From: Candidatus Cloacimonadota bacterium
GTDB taxonomy: Bacteria; Muiribacteriota; UBA6191; JACPRK01
Direction: 5' to 3'
Length of the DNA stretch: 13,693 nt
Assembly (NCBI GenBank): GCA_021772705.1
Contig: JAJFLN010000486.1
Span: 1-13,693, forward strand
Shown piece after piece: positions 7,474 to 13,693 of this stretch. The notes beneath the pieces are model-generated. The model worked only from the letters and a program-made list of their open reading frames with translations. It had not been told where the DNA came from and ran no database searches. Position 1 is the first letter of the stretch, and every line of letters begins with the position of its first letter. A program made the translations under genes and the position numbers.

Positions 7474-7566
7474 TCACTTCTTGCGCTGGTGGCGCGTGGC
7501 TCGGAGCAGCTTCTTGTGTTTGTGTCTGCGGATCTTCTTCCTCCGCTTTTTGACAACGCTGGACAT
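7474..7566 (-). CDS. bS22-like / AURKAIP1-COX24 domain small ribosomal protein
   Basis: A 30-residue, extremely basic protein that starts MSSVVKKRRKKIRRHKHKK and continues with LLRATRHQRKK. The pattern M-x-S-V-x-K-K-R-R-K, then K-x-x-K-L-L-R-x-T-R-x-Q-R, matches what I know of the bS22 / COX24-C family. Members are 30-35 residues long, and in mycobacteria the protein is a structural component of the small ribosomal subunit near the decoding region. The ATG at 7566 is preceded, six bases upstream, by a perfect AGGAGG within AGGAGGTGAT. The gene lies 52 bases downstream of the glutamate dehydrogenase stop in the same direction and may be co-transcribed or have its own promoter. It is too short for most gene finders and is easily missed. 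Function is by family resemblance; I could not run a profile search. Confidence 0.85.
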   Translation of the reverse strand: MSSVVKKRRKKIRRHKHKKLLRATRHQRKK

Positions 7567-7569
7567 AAA

Positions 7570-7579
7570 TCACCTCCTA
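7570..7579 (-). promoter_or_regulatory. Near-perfect Shine-Dalgarno of the bS22-like gene
   Basis: On the minus strand this reads ATAGGAGGTGATTTATG, with AGGAGGTGAT complementary to the 3' end of 16S rRNA over ten bases. It is the strongest ribosome binding site in the window, supports the 30-codon gene as real, and suggests high translation. Confidence 0.85.
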
Positions 7580-7618
7580 TCTTGTTATTCGGTCTCCACA
7601 AGCATACCGCATGAAGCC

Positions 7619-10600
7619 TCAGGCCTCCCGCATCTCCTCGTAGTTCTCCATGAGTACCTGGACGGGCACCACACTCTTCAGGCCCGCTGATTTCAGTTTC
7701 GTCGCTCCCACCTTGAGCCTGGCGTAAGGCTTCTTCCTCGTACGCAACAGCCGCTCCAGGCTCTCCTCCGGGCTCTCTCCCTCTTCCCGGGAATCCAGGA
7801 TCTGGCTGGTGAGAACCTGTTGATAGTGCGACAGATCGCGCGAACAGGTGGTGGCCAGCTCTCGGTCCCAGGGGTCCTCCAGGTTGAGCCGATCGAGCTC
7901 CTCGGACATGTAGTGAATGTAGAGAACCTCTCCGAGACGGTACCAGAGACCGGCGACCTGCTCCAGTGACGCTCCGGTCTGCTCCCGGATACGAATGATG
8001 GTCAACACGGGCTTCAGGAAGTGCATGGCCGCGATTTCCTGGGCCAGCTCCTGAGGGAAACCTTGCTCCGACAGGGTCTGTTCTTCCCGGGTCAGCTCGG
8101 TGCGAATGCTGGTGGAGACGTGGTCCCGCAGCTTCTTGCGGAACTCCCTCACTTCCCGGGCATATCGCTTTACCATGTTGCCGCTGATTTCCCGCTGCAG
8201 CTTGCTTCGCAGCACCCGGCGGCAGATGCTGAAGATCGTCTTCTCCAGCGCCAGCAGACCGTAGTACTGCCAGCGTGCCGGGACCCGGTTATCCAGTCCG
8301 TGAAGGGTAACCCTGAGCCGGTCACCCTGGAGCAGGTCGTTCACCAGCGTGTAGGCCCGGACGATCTCCGACACATCGTCGCCGGTCTCCTCCCGGAGTT
8401 GAACCACGAAGGCGATGCCGGCCTGGTTCAGGACGCGGTTGGCCAGATTGGTGGCGATGATCTCTCGGCGCAGACGGTGCTTGAGGCACTCCTCGCCGAA
8501 TCGGTCCCAGACCGCCTGGGGCAGGTACTCCACGAAGTACTTGTTGTAGTACGGCCGATCCGGCAAAGGACTCTCCAGGATCTGATCGTAGAGGACCTTC
8601 TTGGCCCAACCGGCCAGGCTGGCGAGCATGGGCCGGGGCATGCCCATTCCCTTGTAGGGGGGGGCTCGAAGCTCGTCGGCAGGCGGAATCTTGTCGGCAG
8701 CCCTGGCGAAACAGCCCTGCTCCACCAGGAAATCGATGAGCCGGATGAAGGGCTCCATGTTCTCCTTGCTCCGGATCTGGTCCATGGACATCAAGGCGCC
8801 CTGCAAGTAGTTGGTGTGCAGGACCAGGCCTGACACGGCCTCCTTCACGTCCATCAGTATCCGGTTCCGCTCCGCCTCTCCCGAGATGAGATCCTCTTCC
8901 ATCAGGTGCTGAAAGAGGATCTTCAGATTGACCTCCCGGTCGGAGCAGTCCACTCCTCCCGAGTTGTCGATGGCATCTGTGTTGATCCGGCCGCCCTTGC
9001 GGGTGAACTCGAGACGGGCCGACTGGGTGATGCCCAGGTTGCCTCCCTCGCCGATAACCTTGGCTCGAACCTTGGTCGCGTTGATCCGGACGTCGTCGTT
9101 GGCCTTGTCCCCCACGTCCAGCGCCGTCTCTCGACCGCTCTTGATATAGGTCCCGATGCCGCCATTCCAGAGCAGATCGCAGCGGGCACGCAGACAAGCC
9201 CGGATCAGCTCGTTGCCGTTGAAGGTATCCTCATCGACTCCCAGGAGCGCCCGGGCCTCGGCGCTGAGGTGGATCGTCTTGGCCCCTCGCTCGAAGATCC
9301 CGCCGCCCTCACTGATCAGCTTTCGGTCGTAGTCCTCCCAGCTGCTCCGGGGAAGCTCGAAGAGGCGCTTTCTCTCTTTCCAGGCCGGACCCGGGTCCGG
9401 TTCAGGATCGATGAAGATGTGCCGATGATCGAAGGCCGCCACGAGTTTGATCTTTTCCGACAGGAGCATTCCATTTCCGAAGACGTCTCCGGACATGTCT
9501 CCGATGCCGACCACAGTGATCTCTTTCTTCTCCAGGTCGACTCCCAGCTCCCGGAAGTGGCGAGTCACACAGACCCAGGCGCCTCGAGCCGTGATCCCCA
9601 TCTCCTTGTGGGAGTAGCCGTGGGTTCCGCCGGAGGCGAAGGCGTCGCCCATCCAGAACTTGTAGGCTTTCGAGATCTCGTTGGCCGTGTCGGACATGAC
9701 CGCCGTTCCCTTGTCAGCAGCCACCACCAGATAGGGGTCGGGATCATCGGCGCATACCACGCCCGCGGGATGGACCGTTTCGCCCATGACGATGTTGTCC
9801 GTCAGGTCCAGCAAGCCTCCTATGAAGACCTTGTACTGATACGACATCTCCTGCTGCATCCGGTCCCGGGCCGCGAAGTGGCGTTTCAGGACGAACCCGC
9901 CCTTGGAGCCGACGGGCACGATCACGGAGTTCTTCACCATCTGGGCCTTCATCAGCCCCAGGATCTCGGTCCGGAAGTCGTCGGGCCTGTCGCTCCAGCG
10001 CAGCCCTCCCCGGGCGACCTTGCCACCCCGGAGATGGACTCCTTCCACGCCAGGACCGTGAACGAAGATCTCGCAGTGCGGTTTGGGCGACGGAATCTCC
10101 GGCAGGTTTGGACTCGACACCTTGATGCTGATGCCTTCCCGGTCCTTCAAGAAGAAGTTGGTGCGCAGAGTGGCTCCGATGGACTGGAACAGGTTCCGCA
10201 AGATCCGATCGGCGCTGATCTCGCTGACCTTGTCGAGCTGCCGAAAGAACTCGGAGCCGGCATCGACAACGGCGGCTTCCCGATCGCCACTGAAGTCGGG
10301 ATTGAACTTGCAGTCGAACACCACGAACAGCGCCCGGGACGCGTCGGGATGTTTGAGAAGGGCGCTGTTGGCTGCCTCCCTGGAGTAGCTCCGGGACACC
10401 TGCAGCATGAGGTTCCGGTAGGTCACCAGGACCTCCGCGCCTCGCCAGTCCAGGCCGGCGCCCAGGACGAGGGCGTTCAGGGGATCACTCTCGCAGCGTC
10501 CTTGCAGGACCTTGAGCAACATCTCCGAGAGGGGCTGCATCCGGGCGGTGGGGATCTGCTCGCCCGCCGCATCCAGAACCTCGAAGGCGTGAATGATGGC

Positions 10601-12403
10601 CGGGTTACTGCCCCGTCCCTGGAGCTCGGTGGTGAACTCGTCCACCACGTGAAGCCCGGCGTTGGAGAGGATCGGCATGATCCGGGACAGAGAGACCTTC
10701 TTGGTCTCAAACAGGCGGACCTCCGTGACGTCCTTCCCGCTGGTCATGCCCTGATAGCGGAAGATTCCCACCCTGGGGGGATCCACGACCTCGAGCTCTT
10801 CGAGATAGCGAATGTCCCAGAGCGCCGACTCGATGTCGTAGTAGTTCCCGTAGACATCGGGCAGGGCCCGGCAATACTTCCTGGCTAGCTGCTTGCCTGC
10901 CGGACCGGGCTCCATGGCCTCGATGGCCTCGCCCAGCTTCTCCTTCCAGGTCCGGACCATCTGTTCCAGTTCCTGCTCGATTTCCCAGAGCACCTTGGAA
11001 TCCTCCGGAAAGCTGGGATTGAACAGGTAGATGTGCAGCCGGCTCGTGTCCATCTCACCGGTGCAGTGATAGTCCCGCATCAGGGTCGGCTTGAGGGTCT
11101 TCTGGAGATGGGCGAGCAGCTGGTCTCTGAGTCCGGCAGAGTAGTTCTGCTCCGGCATCGAGATGGTAGCGATGAGCCGCTCTTGGTCTGGCTTGGCCCG
11201 AAGGCTGATCAGGATCTCGCTCCCATCCTCGGCGTTCATCAGCGTCTCCACCTCTTCCCGCAAGTCCTCGGAGGTGGAGTTGAACAGGAACTCCTTGGGC
11301 AGGGAGTGAACGATCGAGAGAGCCAGCTTGTGGGAGTGAGAATCCTCCAGGAAACCGAGGACGCTCATGACGTCACCGAGCTTGTCCCGGATCAGCGGAA
11401 TCCGATCCGGCTTCTCCAGCAGGGCGGTGGATGTGAACAGCCCGACTACCTCGAAGACGCACGTCACGGCTCCGTCCTCGCTCCTCGACTTGAGAGAGAC
11501 GTAGTCCATCTCCTCGCTGCGGTGGATCGGAGAGAGCATGCCGGTCCTCATCACGGCCAGGGTGTGGTTCCTGGCCAAGGCAGCCTGGAAATCCCGGGCC
11601 AGCTCCTGATCCAGGGCATCCCGGAAGGTCCGGGTCACGGGCCGGCCATTACGGAAGAGGCCGAAGGAGCGCTCCTCGTCCTGAACCAGATCGTCACCCT
11701 TGGGTGTGAGCCATCGGCAGCCCAGATAGGTGAAGTTTCCCTTCAGGGACCAGAGCATGAAGTCTCGCTTCTGCTCGCAGGTCGAGTTGACCTCAGGATA
11801 GGCTTCCGGCCGCTGGAGAATATCCTCGGCGACCTGCAGGATCTGCTGCTTCATCGACGGATACTCGTCGACGGCGATACAGACCATTTCCAGAACCTGC
11901 CTCAGATCGGCGGCGATCTTCTCCAGTCCGCCGGCTTCCACGATTCTGTCGATGTGGAAGTAGACGTGGGCCTCTCGAGGTCCCTCATGCTGGGCCGCAT
12001 CGATGCGAACGATACGACCGGAGTCGTCGCGCTCCACCACTGTCACGGGATGGATCGTGAGGTGGATCTCGATCTGGTTCCGCCGGAAGTACTCCTTCGC
12101 CGTGTCGACGATGAAGGGGCGATCGAGCAGCCTGGCCTCGATGATGGAGACGTTGACATTCCAGGCCTCCTTTCCCTCGGCAGGCAGGGAGGCCCGGAGC
12201 GAGCAAGCCCCGCTGATGGGGGGCTTGAAGAACTCCCAGCGCTCCAGCAGGAAGTTGAGCAGGTCGTTGCTCTGCAGGAATCCGCGATACCGCTTGGGTA
12301 TGGCGGGCCAGTAATTCTCGGCGAACCTGCCGAACAGTTCCAGCTCGTCAGCAGGAAGTCGATCTCCAGCAGTTTCGAGTGCTACTACCAGTTCATCATC
12401 CAT
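7619..12403 (-). CDS. gdhB: NAD-specific glutamate dehydrogenase, large (180-kDa, Bac_GDH) class
   Basis: A 1594-residue enzyme, the usual length for the L-GDH180 class. It oxidatively deaminates glutamate to 2-oxoglutarate and ammonia with NAD+ in the cytoplasm, mainly for amino-acid catabolism. Roughly the first 700 residues are the regulatory N-terminal part, including ACT-like segments in this class. The catalytic region shows RGGLRWSDRPDDFRTEI near 797-813, then VKNSVIVPVGSKGGFVLKR with the conserved Lys cluster. The dinucleotide-binding segment VGIGDMSGDVFGNGM lies near 963-977, PEPDPGPAWKERKRLF near 1000, NGGIGTYIK near 1079 and NSGGVDCSDREVNLKI near 1146. A long helical C-terminal part follows. 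The start is the ATG at 12403, the only ATG between the upstream in-frame stop and the conserved sequence. No good Shine-Dalgarno precedes it, and a hairpin lies 17 bases upstream. The bS22-like gene follows 52 bases after the stop. Confidence 0.96.
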   Translation of the reverse strand: MDDELVVALETAGDRLPADELELFGRFAENYWPAIPKRYRGFLQSNDLLNFLLERWEFFKPPISGACSLRASLPAEGKEAWNVNVSIIEARLLDRPFIVDTAKEYFRRNQIEIHLTIHPVTVVERDDSGRIVRIDAAQHEGPREAHVYFHIDRIVEAGGLEKIAADLRQVLEMVCIAVDEYPSMKQQILQVAEDILQRPEAYPEVNSTCEQKRDFMLWSLKGNFTYLGCRWLTPKGDDLVQDEERSFGLFRNGRPVTRTFRDALDQELARDFQAALARNHTLAVMRTGMLSPIHRSEEMDYVSLKSRSEDGAVTCVFEVVGLFTSTALLEKPDRIPLIRDKLGDVMSVLGFLEDSHSHKLALSIVHSLPKEFLFNSTSEDLREEVETLMNAEDGSEILISLRAKPDQERLIATISMPEQNYSAGLRDQLLAHLQKTLKPTLMRDYHCTGEMDTSRLHIYLFNPSFPEDSKVLWEIEQELEQMVRTWKEKLGEAIEAMEPGPAGKQLARKYCRALPDVYGNYYDIESALWDIRYLEELEVVDPPRVGIFRYQGMTSGKDVTEVRLFETKKVSLSRIMPILSNAGLHVVDEFTTELQGRGSNPAIIHAFEVLDAAGEQIPTARMQPLSEMLLKVLQGRCESDPLNALVLGAGLDWRGAEVLVTYRNLMLQVSRSYSREAANSALLKHPDASRALFVVFDCKFNPDFSGDREAAVVDAGSEFFRQLDKVSEISADRILRNLFQSIGATLRTNFFLKDREGISIKVSSPNLPEIPSPKPHCEIFVHGPGVEGVHLRGGKVARGGLRWSDRPDDFRTEILGLMKAQMVKNSVIVPVGSKGGFVLKRHFAARDRMQQEMSYQYKVFIGGLLDLTDNIVMGETVHPAGVVCADDPDPYLVVAADKGTAVMSDTANEISKAYKFWMGDAFASGGTHGYSHKEMGITARGAWVCVTRHFRELGVDLEKKEITVVGIGDMSGDVFGNGMLLSEKIKLVAAFDHRHIFIDPEPDPGPAWKERKRLFELPRSSWEDYDRKLISEGGGIFERGAKTIHLSAEARALLGVDEDTFNGNELIRACLRARCDLLWNGGIGTYIKSGRETALDVGDKANDDVRINATKVRAKVIGEGGNLGITQSARLEFTRKGGRINTDAIDNSGGVDCSDREVNLKILFQHLMEEDLISGEAERNRILMDVKEAVSGLVLHTNYLQGALMSMDQIRSKENMEPFIRLIDFLVEQGCFARAADKIPPADELRAPPYKGMGMPRPMLASLAGWAKKVLYDQILESPLPDRPYYNKYFVEYLPQAVWDRFGEECLKHRLRREIIATNLANRVLNQAGIAFVVQLREETGDDVSEIVRAYTLVNDLLQGDRLRVTLHGLDNRVPARWQYYGLLALEKTIFSICRRVLRSKLQREISGNMVKRYAREVREFRKKLRDHVSTSIRTELTREEQTLSEQGFPQELAQEIAAMHFLKPVLTIIRIREQTGASLEQVAGLWYRLGEVLYIHYMSEELDRLNLEDPWDRELATTCSRDLSHYQQVLTSQILDSREEGESPEESLERLLRTRKKPYARLKVGATKLKSAGLKSVVPVQVLMENYEEMREA

Positions 12404-12420
12404 GACGGCACGCAGGAAGG

Positions 12421-12443
12421 CCCTGCATCATCGCGATGCAGGG
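12421..12443 (-). promoter_or_regulatory. Hairpin in the glutamate dehydrogenase leader
   Basis: CCCTGCATC (12421-12429) and GATGCAGGG (12435-12443) form a perfect 9-bp stem with a five-base loop. Its edge lies 17 bases upstream of the gdh ATG. There is no T tract in the minus-strand direction, so it is not a terminator of the upstream genes. It covers the area where a ribosome binding site would be expected. A role in translation control or mRNA stability is inference. Confidence 0.5.
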
Positions 12444-12526
12444 GTAACGGGGGGGCCGGAAACAATAGCAGAGAGCGAGAACCGAGTCAACGTATGGAAC
12501 GAGCATTCAGGCTGCAGTTTCGAGCC

Positions 12527-12943
12527 TCACTTTCGCCCCATTCTGGGTGCCCGAGCCAGCAGGGGCGTCCGATCTCCCGACGAGATGCCCGGCATGGGCT
12601 CCACGGCGAGGTACCAGCTGAACTTCACATGCTCTCCGGAGTAGCTGACGGGACCCTGAGCCGGCAGGAGCAACACGCCGGAGCGCTCGCTGGGGATGCC
12701 GGCCTTCAACGAGACAGGCTCCATTTCGTGGAGGGCGACTTCATGAATCTCCGGAGACCCGGAGCCATGACACCGGTAGGCCAGTCGAACCCTGACGAGA
12801 GGCACGTCCCGGCCCTCATCGCAGCAGAGCCGGAGGGTGAAGGGAACCTCCTGGCCCAGCTCGAATGTCGGAAAGGGGTCCGGCGCTCGAGGAGTCGGCT
12901 CTGGCTTTGCCATCAGCAAGTCTATCTGGACAGGCTCATTCAC
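12527..12943 (-). CDS. Arrestin-like beta-sandwich protein (second of a coupled pair)
   Basis: A 138-residue protein read from the GTG at 12943, whose GTGA overlaps the TGA stop of the upstream gene. This 4-base overlap is typical of translational coupling and is the reason for choosing this start. The frame is open 29 codons further upstream, but that part lies inside the neighbour and looks non-coding. The protein has no signal peptide or membrane segment. It contains F-x-L-G-Q-E-V-x-F-x-L-x-L (about 26-38), P-L-V-R-V-R-L-A-Y-R-C-H (about 46-57) and, near the end, a Y-S-G-E-H-V-K-F-S-W-Y-L-A-V-E strand pair typical of arrestin-fold or Spo0M-like proteins. The same landmarks recur in the upstream gene product, so the two seem to be paralogous domains. 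Cellular function is unknown to me. Confidence 0.7.
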   Translation of the reverse strand: MNEPVQIDLLMAKPEPTPRAPDPFPTFELGQEVPFTLRLCCDEGRDVPLVRVRLAYRCHGSGSPEIHEVALHEMEPVSLKAGIPSERSGVLLLPAQGPVSYSGEHVKFSWYLAVEPMPGISSGDRTPLLARAPRMGRK

Positions 12944-13536
12944 TTCATCAGGACCGGTAAGACCTTGATCGGCCAGGCTCGATTCGCCGCGGGCATTCCC
13001 CGGACCTCCACTTCCAGATCCACTGACCAATCAACGAAGAAATTCGCCGAGTGAAACGTGGCCGACCGGTCTCCGGGCATTCGCAGCTGGGTCTCGAAGC
13101 TCATGGCCACTCCTGCGGCGACGGAGAGATCTTCGGCGATCACAGCGGTCCGTTCAAAGACCTTCTTGACGTAATCCAGATTCCTGGATCCCTCTCTGAG
13201 CACGGCATGTTCGTGACATCGCAGATGAACCGCCAACCGTGCCACCGGATAGCCCCTGGCCGGCGTCAAGTCCAGCTTGACCTCCACCTTTTCGCCCAGC
13301 TTCACCGGCTCGCTCGCCAGGGCCAACCGAACCTCCGAGAAGGGCCCGTAACCCACCAGGCCCCGGACCCCATGGGCCAGCACCACTATTCCGATCAGAT
13401 GCAAGCCCAAGGCCAGGAAACCCACTGTATCCAGGCTGGGGACCAGGAGAGATCCCCCGGTGACGGCGATCTCCCAGATCATGGCTCCCGCGACAGATGC
13501 GGCCGCGCTGGTCCGGTTTCTTGGATAGACTCGCAT
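12940..13536 (-). CDS. Membrane-anchored arrestin-like protein (first of a coupled pair)
   Basis: A 198-residue protein. Two hydrophobic stretches at about 12-32 and 37-58 (the second includes VGFLALGLHLIGIVVLAHG) predict a membrane hairpin. From residue 67 on it is a beta-rich soluble domain with V-K-L-G-E-K-V-E-V-K-L-D-L (78-90), P-V-A-R-L-A-V-H-L-R-C-H (97-108) and a late F-F-V-D-W-S-V-D-L-E-V-E strand (166-177). These landmarks parallel those of the next gene. The start is the ATG at 13536. No strong ribosome binding site precedes it, so a start a few codons away is possible. It ends in TGA inside the GTGA overlap. The pair may form a two-lobed arrestin-like unit, with this one as membrane anchor; that is inference. 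Confidence 0.7.
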   Translation of the reverse strand: MRVYPRNRTSAAASVAGAMIWEIAVTGGSLLVPSLDTVGFLALGLHLIGIVVLAHGVRGLVGYGPFSEVRLALASEPVKLGEKVEVKLDLTPARGYPVARLAVHLRCHEHAVLREGSRNLDYVKKVFERTAVIAEDLSVAAGVAMSFETQLRMPGDRSATFHSANFFVDWSVDLEVEVRGMPAANRAWPIKVLPVLMK

Positions 13537-13693
13537 GGAACGGTTGTTTCTTCAAACGGGCTGAATTTGGGGGAACGGCCTGGAACGTTTAGGGGCCGGG
13601 CAAGAATAAATGCACAGAAGTCGCGCCCAGATTTGGGTCAGATTCGGCTGGTTCGAGCGAGCGGGACCGGAGGCGCAGTGGGCTACGTCGAGG
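13537..13693. other. Gene-free right edge, possible promoter or dispersed repeat
   Basis: I see no supported gene. Both minus-strand frames that are open here hit stops before reaching the arrestin-like gene. At the very end a GGAGG (13668-13672), five bases before a GTG at 13678 (+), could be the start of a plus-strand gene that runs off the window. A weak -10-like TATTCT lies at about 13605-13610 on the minus strand, with no convincing -35. Confidence 0.3.

Noticed and set aside
8906..10888. Plus-strand open frame of 660 codons opposite glutamate dehydrogenase
   Set aside because: It is antisense to the conserved catalytic core and arises from GC-rich third positions. No domain or ribosome binding site is seen.
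12944..13030. Upstream start for the second arrestin-like gene (167-codon version)
   Set aside because: The extra 29 residues lie within the first gene and are Gly/Ser-rich without structure. The GTGA overlap at 12940-12943 gives a better start.
11033..13054. Plus-strand open frame of 673 codons crossing three minus-strand genes
   Set aside because: It spans the gdh N-terminus, the leader and the arrestin-like genes with no family features. The opposite strand explains each part.

Overview
This is a high-GC bacterial chromosomal window with no tRNA, rRNA, CRISPR array, transposase or phage gene that I can see. The gene set is a group-III-type phosphofructokinase, a 180-kDa-class NAD-glutamate dehydrogenase, a signal-peptide-bearing secretin, a long repeat protein of bacterial Ig-like (SbsA/Big_5-type) domains, and a tiny bS22/COX24-type ribosomal protein. 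This suits an outer-membrane-bearing environmental lineage such as Acidobacteriota or a relative. The taxonomic guess is inference from gene content only and is weak.

Layout. Positions 1-3353 (+) hold the 3' part of a large gene for a protein of tandem Ig-like domains, probably exported or surface-exposed, and it ends at a strong intrinsic terminator (3372-3413). Positions 3643-4761 (+) encode 6-phosphofructokinase behind a consensus ribosome binding site. Positions 4762-4991 separate this gene from a convergent one. This gap carries an imperfect 34-bp inverted repeat built from CTCTGTGAC units and a minus-strand terminator. Positions 4992-6782 (-) encode a secretin (outer-membrane multimeric pore) with a Gly/Ser-rich insertion. 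A 129-bp divergent control region separates it from a small exported coiled-coil protein (6912-7283, +).

The rest reads on the minus strand. Positions 12403-7619 encode the large NAD-dependent glutamate dehydrogenase. It is followed 52 bp downstream by a 30-residue highly basic protein (7566-7474) with a perfect Shine-Dalgarno, which matches the bS22/AURKAIP1-COX24 family. Upstream of the dehydrogenase lie two translationally coupled genes (13536-12940 and 12943-12527, overlapping by GTGA). They appear to carry related arrestin-like beta-sandwich domains, and the first has two predicted membrane segments. The final 157 bp (13537-13693) hold no gene that I can support.

Functionally, phosphofructokinase and glutamate dehydrogenase are core carbon and nitrogen metabolism. 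The secretin, the coiled-coil protein and the Ig-repeat protein are envelope functions. The secretin stands alone, with no other type II secretion or type IV pilus gene in view. The least ordinary items are the tiny ribosomal protein gene, the paired arrestin-like genes, the orphan secretin with its divergent exported neighbour, and the CTCTGTGAC inverted repeat.
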